Below are positions 60,582 to 64,000 of a DNA stretch of 64,000 bases, piece after piece. The translations under genes were made by a program, and so were the position numbers. The stretch lies in NCBI GenBank assembly GCA_001931875.2, contig MSJH02000808.1, positions 334,919-398,918 on the forward strand. Direction: 5' to 3'. Below the pieces are notes generated by a model. That model saw only the letters and a program-made list of their open reading frames with translations. It was not told the origin of the DNA and made no database searches. Source of the DNA: Byssochlamys sp. IMV 00236. Its lineage: Eukaryota > Ascomycota > Eurotiomycetes > Eurotiales > Thermoascaceae. Every line of letters starts with the position of its first letter. The stretch's first letter is position 1.

Positions 60582-63090
60582 ATGAAGGGATTCAGGCAGA
60601 GAGTGGTAAGTCCTGTTTGGAAGTGACCCCTTTTACGTCCCGCTCCCTAACAGCGCTCTATCGTGACGTCCCGCTCCCAGCGGGTAATGTTCCAATTGTC
60701 GCTAACCGTCTCAGCACGAACAGTTATCGAGGGCGAAAGATTCAAACAAGTCCTCTAAGAAGAAAGACTCCTCGAATAACTCATCTCAGAGTCAAGCGTC
60801 CAACGCGAGCGCTGGGCCCCAGGCTCCGTCCCCGGCGGCAAGCCCGCATCATGGTACACCCACCTCGTCCACCAGTTCTGTCAATGATGTGAGAAGCAAA
60901 TCGGCTCATCCCGCGGATAATGGAATTTCAGGTGGCCCCCTCCCTTCTGCTGGCACCCCCAATGCAGCTCCTGTCGCGAACGTCGCCGCCGCCGGCGGAC
61001 CACACTATATACCCCCGGGGCAGAACGCCAGTCCTGCGGCGGCCCAGAATACGAACAATGCTCCTACCACCCCAACGAGGCCAGGGCACTCAATGGCTCC
61101 TAGTGTGGTGATTAGTCCAAGCGCACCGGTATGTTCACTTATCCCGACCAACAACCGTCGTCTCGATATCAACATGCAAGGGTGCATTATGATATTGTTG
61201 CCAGTCTAGATATGTTTGTAATATGATAGCTGACGGTTTCTCATCTCTAAAGCATGTCCCTCCTCCTGGTGCAGCAGAGACGATGCCAGGTGATCTTGCG
61301 CCCCCGAAAAAGTCCCATGCTTTTGACCGGCTACAGACAACCCCCAAGGATATCCAGGAGGGTATCAGGACACCAAAGCGCCAACATTCGTCCAGATTTG
61401 ATATCTCAGACCAGCGCCAGAGAGAACTCGAGAAGCTTCCCGGGTTTCATGAAGTGCCGCCAAACCGCCGCCAAGACCTCTTCATGCAGAAGATCGACCA
61501 GTGCAATATTATCTTCGACTTCAACGACCCAACTCAAGACATGAAGTCCAAGGAGATCAAGAGGCTGGCTCTCCACGAGCTCCTGGACTATGTCGCCAAC
61601 AACCGCTCAGTCATCACAGAGCCCATGTATCCCCGTGTTGTTGATATGTTTGCGAAGAATCTGTTCCGTCCTATTCCACCTCCCGTCACGCCCCAAGGGG
61701 AAGCTTTCGACCCGGAGGAAGATGAGCCGGTTCTCGAAGTAGCGTGGCCTCATATTCAAGTGGTCTACGAGTTCTTTCTTCGGTTTATTGAGAGCCAGGA
61801 CTTCAACACAAATATCGCGAAAGCCTACATTGACCACCATTTTGTGCTTCAGGTATATCTCATTCATGTTACCCCGGACGCCGTTGTAGACTAACTGTTA
61901 CTGCCAGCTACTTGAACTCTTCGATTCAGAAGATCCCAGAGAACGTGATTTCCTTAAGACGACCCTTCACAGGATCTACGGGAAGTTTTTGAACTTACGC
62001 TCTTTTATCCGTCGCTCAATCAACAACGTATTCTTCCAGTTCATTTACGAGACCGAACGCTTCAATGGAATTGCCGAGCTGCTGGAGATTTTGGGGTCCA
62101 TAATCAACGGCTTTGCCCTGCCGCTGAAGGAGGAGCACAAGCTGTTCCTGACAAGAGTTCTAATACCCCTTCACAAGGTCAAGAGTCTCAGCATGTATCA
62201 TCCGCAACTCGCGTACTGTATCGTTCAATTTTTGGAGAAAGATGCGGCTTTGACAGAGGAGGTAGGTGATTGATATTGACTCGCGTGGATGAACAATACT
62301 CATTCAAATAGGTCGTTCTTGGTCTCCTCCGCTACTGGCCTAAGGTCAACAGTACTAAAGAAGTCATGTTCTTGAACGAAGTGGAAGATATCTTTGAAGT
62401 CATGGACCCCGCAGAATTCGCTAAGGTCCAAGAGCCTCTTTTTCAGCAGCTGGCTAAATCAGTAGCCAGCCCACATTTCCAGGTTCGTTCCACACGGAAT
62501 AATCACATTTGATGCTCTGTTCTAACATCTAGAAAGGTCGCTGAACGCGCCCTCTACTTCTGGAACAATGAATACTTCTGCAACCTGGTCAGCGATAACG
62601 TCGAGACGATCCTGCCGATTATGTTTGCCCCTCTTTACGAGAACTCAAAGGGACATTGGAATAGGTATGTCATCGCTATTATCATCCTAGTCTCTGTTCA
62701 TCGCTTACTCTTACCCCGCCTTTCAGGACGATCCACAGCATGGTATACAATGCCATGAAACTGTTTATGGAAATAAACCCACAGCTTTTTGATGACTGTT
62801 CTCATGAATACAACGAGCAGCAGAACAGTGCCGATGAACGCGAGAAGACACGGCAACAGAGATGGGAGCAGCTCGCTGAACAGGCAAAGCTGAGGAAGCA
62901 GGGCCTTCTTCCTTCTCCGGCGAAAGCCCCTGCTCCTGCTACAGACACAACTCCTCGCACCGATGACATCGACCCAATAACCCAAGATAGCCAGAAAAGG
63001 CTTAATGCATTGAAACTGCAGGATGAATCGAGCCCTGGAAAGGAGAGGAGAGTTCGAGAACCCGAGCGACAGAATTCGGTTAGTATTTGA
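60582..63090 (+). CDS. protein phosphatase 2A regulatory subunit B56 (Rts1/Par1 type)
   Basis: Targets PP2A to substrates in cell cycle, septation and stress control. Exons 60582-60605, 60715-61128, 61253-61852, 61908-62261, 62312-62482, 62537-62664 and 62727-63090 give 684 residues. The tiny first exon codes for MKGFRQRV, the usual start of fungal members. Residues about 20-160 are Ser/Asn/Pro-rich and disordered. The B56 HEAT-like domain runs from about 185 to 590 and includes [50 protein letters not shown] and [10 protein letters not shown]. The last part is a charged coiled segment ([20 protein letters not shown]). The C-terminus ends VSI here; a GT donor lies just before, so a longer spliced tail is possible but leads quickly to stops. 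Confidence 0.95.
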
Positions 63091-64000
63091 AGATGTTTCT
63101 TGACTAGAGCTCGCATCCTTGCGCATACACATTTCCTTCGATACCCTCTTTCAGCTGCTAAGATATGATTTTATTCTCTATAGCCGTCATGAGTCTTATG
63201 GCTAAACGTCCGTTTGATCCAGAGACGCCGTCGTGGGTCCCTTGATGACTCTCGGAGAAGGCGAAGTGGCAGCGGTAGCGAAGCTCGTCTACGTGGAGAG
63301 CGGCGAAGTTCTCTGGGTTCAGGTTCCAGAAGTCCAACGACAGTAGCATTTCGAAAGTAGCAACTCAGCCAGATAATGTCCCATAGGCTGGCTAGTGGGG
63401 GTCTCTTTCGGTTGAATGCTCTGCAATTGAGGGCATAGCGAATACGCGCTGTCATGATGTTCATTTCTGTTGTTGACCTTTTTTCCTCCTTCGGTTTTGT
63501 GTACATGCGCTTCGAAATTCTTTTTCCTTCTCCTGTGCCTGCCGAGGGCCTGTGATCTTTGAGCGCACATTCGAGTTGGACCGTTTAGAACCGTGTTCGG
63601 GTATGGAAAACAGGTGTGAACGGCGTTGTTGTCCGTCGACCCAGATGTCAGGCGGACCTTTTGATCTTTAAATACCTCAAGTACCTATCGCATAACACTA
63701 CATAAAGATTTTATATTGTTGCCTGTGGCAGTAGTGATGAAGAGACGTGATCTAAGCGCGCGAGTACCTGGAAGCAACTTTGATAGGTCGAGGAGCCGCG
63801 CGGTCAGCGGAAAGGAAAAACATAAACCCAGAACTTCCTATTGCGGACTAGCGCATCCTTTCAGGGTCTCTGCGATGCCCGCGTTCTTGTGCTGGTTTCT
63901 GTTCTGAGGCTCTAGGCGTGGTCTCTCGCGCGCGCATATCACGGCGAGAAGCCTCAGATTCCTTTCTTTCTCTCCACTCCCACGTCTCGCCGTGCCGCTC
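63091..64000. other. right-end stretch, no gene seen
   Basis: Contains the 3' region of the B56 gene. No frame with recognisable sequence; a neighbouring gene may begin just outside the window. Confidence 0.5.

Noticed and set aside
63078..63190. Extra 3' exon of the B56 gene
   Set aside because: The possible acceptors lead at once to stop codons, and the unspliced VSI end is acceptable.

Overview
The window is ordinary nuclear DNA of a filamentous ascomycete. Almost every gene carries short GT-AG introns of about 45-120 bases with CTAAC/CTGAC-like branch sites, and genes are 0.3-2.5 kb apart on both strands. The mix of genes points to Eurotiales, most likely Aspergillus or a close relative: an AflR-type regulator, a 14-helix MFS pump beside a reducing polyketide synthase, and a fungal TPP riboswitch in front of an NMT1/THI5 gene. 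The species assignment is inference. There is one assembly gap of N at 14425-14753.

Layout. Left arm (1-16.9 kb): a fungal HNH-domain protein (-), thiamine-pyrimidine synthase with a TPP riboswitch in its leader (-), glycogen synthase (-), a GT34 glycosyltransferase (-), a Ser/Thr-rich single-pass surface protein (+), the gap, and a zinc-free MDR-type quinone oxidoreductase (-).

Centre (17.0-34.8 kb): a compact secondary-metabolite cluster. It has a DHA14-type MFS exporter (-), a 2681-residue highly reducing polyketide synthase KS-AT-DH-MT-ER-KR-ACP (+), an AflR-like Zn2Cys6 regulator (-), a BAHD/trichothecene-acetyltransferase-like acyltransferase (+) and a cytochrome P450 (+). The simplest reading is that the synthase makes a methylated, largely reduced chain, the P450 oxidises it, the acyltransferase esterifies it or takes part in its release, the MFS protein exports it and the Zn2Cys6 protein switches the genes on. 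I do not recognise a known product from this gene set.

Right arm (35-64 kb): mostly housekeeping genes. These are an F-box protein (-), a hypothetical protein (-), a small conserved glycine-rich protein (+), a 628-residue orphan (-), the GARP tether subunit Vps54 (-) head-to-head with the replicative helicase subunit Mcm5 (+), ribokinase (+), a disordered protein with two KEN boxes and D-box-like motifs (+), TFIIIC subunit Sfc1/Tfc1 (-) and the PP2A B56 regulatory subunit (+).

Exon limits were set by hand from splice consensus, reading phase and recalled family sequence. They are most secure for the housekeeping genes. No tRNA, rRNA, CRISPR array or intact transposon was seen.
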